DNA of 7,484 bases. Source: an uncultured Acidimicrobiaceae bacterium (GTDB lineage Bacteria > Actinomycetota > Acidimicrobiia > Acidimicrobiales > Ilumatobacteraceae). The stretch spans positions 1 to 7,484 of the forward strand of contig CAIXHI010000420.1 of assembly GCA_903919215.1 (NCBI GenBank), given 5' to 3'. A program made the translations under genes and the position numbers. Each line of letters starts with the position of its first letter. Position 1 is the first letter of the stretch. The notes below the pieces were generated by a model. The model worked only from the letters and a program-made list of their open reading frames with translations, ran no database searches and had not been told where the DNA came from. Of the stretch, positions 6,981 to 7,484 are shown piece after piece.

Positions 6981-6997
6981 GTTGCTTGCCTGAGTTG
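6972..6997. repeat. Perfect 13-base tandem duplication across the exporter stop codon
   Basis: CTTGCCTGAGTTG occurs at 6972-6984 and again at 6985-6997 without a mismatch. The first copy contains the stop codon of the second exporter gene (6978-6980); the second copy lies wholly in the spacer. It looks like a recent slippage duplication. It leaves the protein end unchanged but lengthens the short gap to the next gene. Confidence 0.9.
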
Positions 6998-7011
6998 CGG
7001 GTCGCACCCCC

Positions 7012-7017
7012 TAATCT
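7012..7017 (+). promoter_or_regulatory. Possible -10 element for a leaderless ETF-alpha transcript
   Basis: TAATCT fits TAnnnT and ends exactly 7 bases before the ATG at 7025, so transcription would begin at or beside the start codon. No Shine-Dalgarno match lies in the C-rich bases between. A TTGCCT hexamer at 6986-6991 is a possible -35 but the 20-base spacing is long. Confidence 0.45.
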
Positions 7018-7024
7018 GCACCCG

Positions 7025-7484
7025 ATGATCGCAGTCGTTGTCGTGAGGTCGGGGCAGCTCCCGGCAGGGGGTACGGAGACCGTCGCCGAGTGCGGCGGCC
7101 GCGCCCTGCTCGTGGGTACCGGCACGCACGCTGCCGCCGCCGAACTCGTCGGAGTCACGGCCGAGGTCGCCTGCGCCGAACTCGACGATGCTGCACTGGC
7201 CACCGGCGGTGCGGGCGCGTTCCGCCCGGCCGCACTCGCGGCAGCCCTAGCCGACGTGCTCGCCGATGAGCCGATCATCGTTCTGCCGGCCTCGCCGGAC
7301 GGCCGCGACCTGGCACCGCGACTCGCCGCGCTGATGCATCGCCCGCTGTGGGCCGGAGCCGTGCAGGTCACACCGTCGCGAGTCGACCTCGCTCGCAATG
7401 GCAGGACCGAACTGCACCGAGTGTCCCCCGGCGAGGCGTTCGTCGCCACGATGCACCCAGGTGTCCGCGGCGTCGCCGTCGCCG
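7025..7484 (+). CDS. Electron-transfer flavoprotein alpha-type protein, N-terminal part (cut by window edge)
   Basis: The frame from ATG 7025 is open to the right edge and gives 153 residues. It begins MIAVVVVRSGQLPAGG and contains IIVLPASPDGRDLAPRLAA (84-102), followed by RPLWAGAVQV (106-115) and FVATMHPGVRG (139-149). These match the N-terminal domain of ETF alpha (EtfA/FixB), which forms the shared face of the alpha-beta heterodimer and passes electrons from dehydrogenases to the respiratory chain. The C-terminal FAD-binding domain would lie beyond the window. The sequence resembles the divergent ETF alpha subunit found with mycofactocin systems, but I cannot confirm that subfamily. ETF beta usually lies beside alpha; it is not immediately upstream, where the exporter ends 44 bases before this start. 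There is a leaderless-type -10 element, so it probably has its own promoter. Confidence 0.8.
   Translation, partial: MIAVVVVRSGQLPAGGTETVAECGGRALLVGTGTHAAAAELVGVTAEVACAELDDAALATGGAGAFRPAALAAALADVLADEPIIVLPASPDGRDLAPRLAALMHRPLWAGAVQVTPSRVDLARNGRTELHRVSPGEAFVATMHPGVRGVAVA

Overview
The window reads as chromosomal DNA from a high-GC actinobacterium. An Acidimicrobiia-like lineage (Ilumatobacter relatives) is my best guess. It rests on the EF-G sequence, the paired exporter type, an electron-transfer flavoprotein fragment that resembles the mycofactocin-associated family, and two apparent leaderless starts. This placement is inference. No rRNA, tRNA, CRISPR array, insertion sequence or phage gene is visible.

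Layout. (1) 1-301, minus strand: the first 100 residues of elongation factor G (fusA), cut by the left edge. (2) 302-461: a 160-base fusA leader with a possible promoter and a short tandem repeat that runs into the end of the next gene. rpsG and rpsL are not upstream of fusA. (3) 462-3220, minus strand: a two-gene unit whose reading frames overlap by four bases (GTGA). The first gene encodes a FAD-dependent amine-oxidase/phytoene-desaturase-like oxidoreductase. The second encodes a membrane protein with a cytoplasmic NERD-like domain, a long Pro/Ala linker, one transmembrane helix and an outside Fn3-like domain. The NERD active-site positions look lost. (4) 3221-3330: a 110-base divergent intergenic region with two small palindromes and a leaderless-type -10 element for the oxidoreductase. 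(5) 3331-6980, plus strand: two ABC half-exporters overlapping by four bases (ATGA). They form a heterodimeric type IV exporter with one degenerate and one intact ATPase site. (6) 6981-7024: a short spacer with a perfect 13-base tandem duplication and a TAnnnT element 7 bases before the next start. (7) 7025-7484, plus strand: the N-terminal 153 residues of an electron-transfer flavoprotein alpha-type protein, cut by the right edge.

How the parts work together. The exporter pair is clear: motif defects in the two subunits are complementary and predict one catalytic site. The oxidoreductase and NERD/Fn3 protein are almost certainly translated together, but nothing in the sequence gives their substrate or shared job. 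This pair is the least explained part of the window and the best candidate for something new. No complete defence or biosynthetic system can be demonstrated here.
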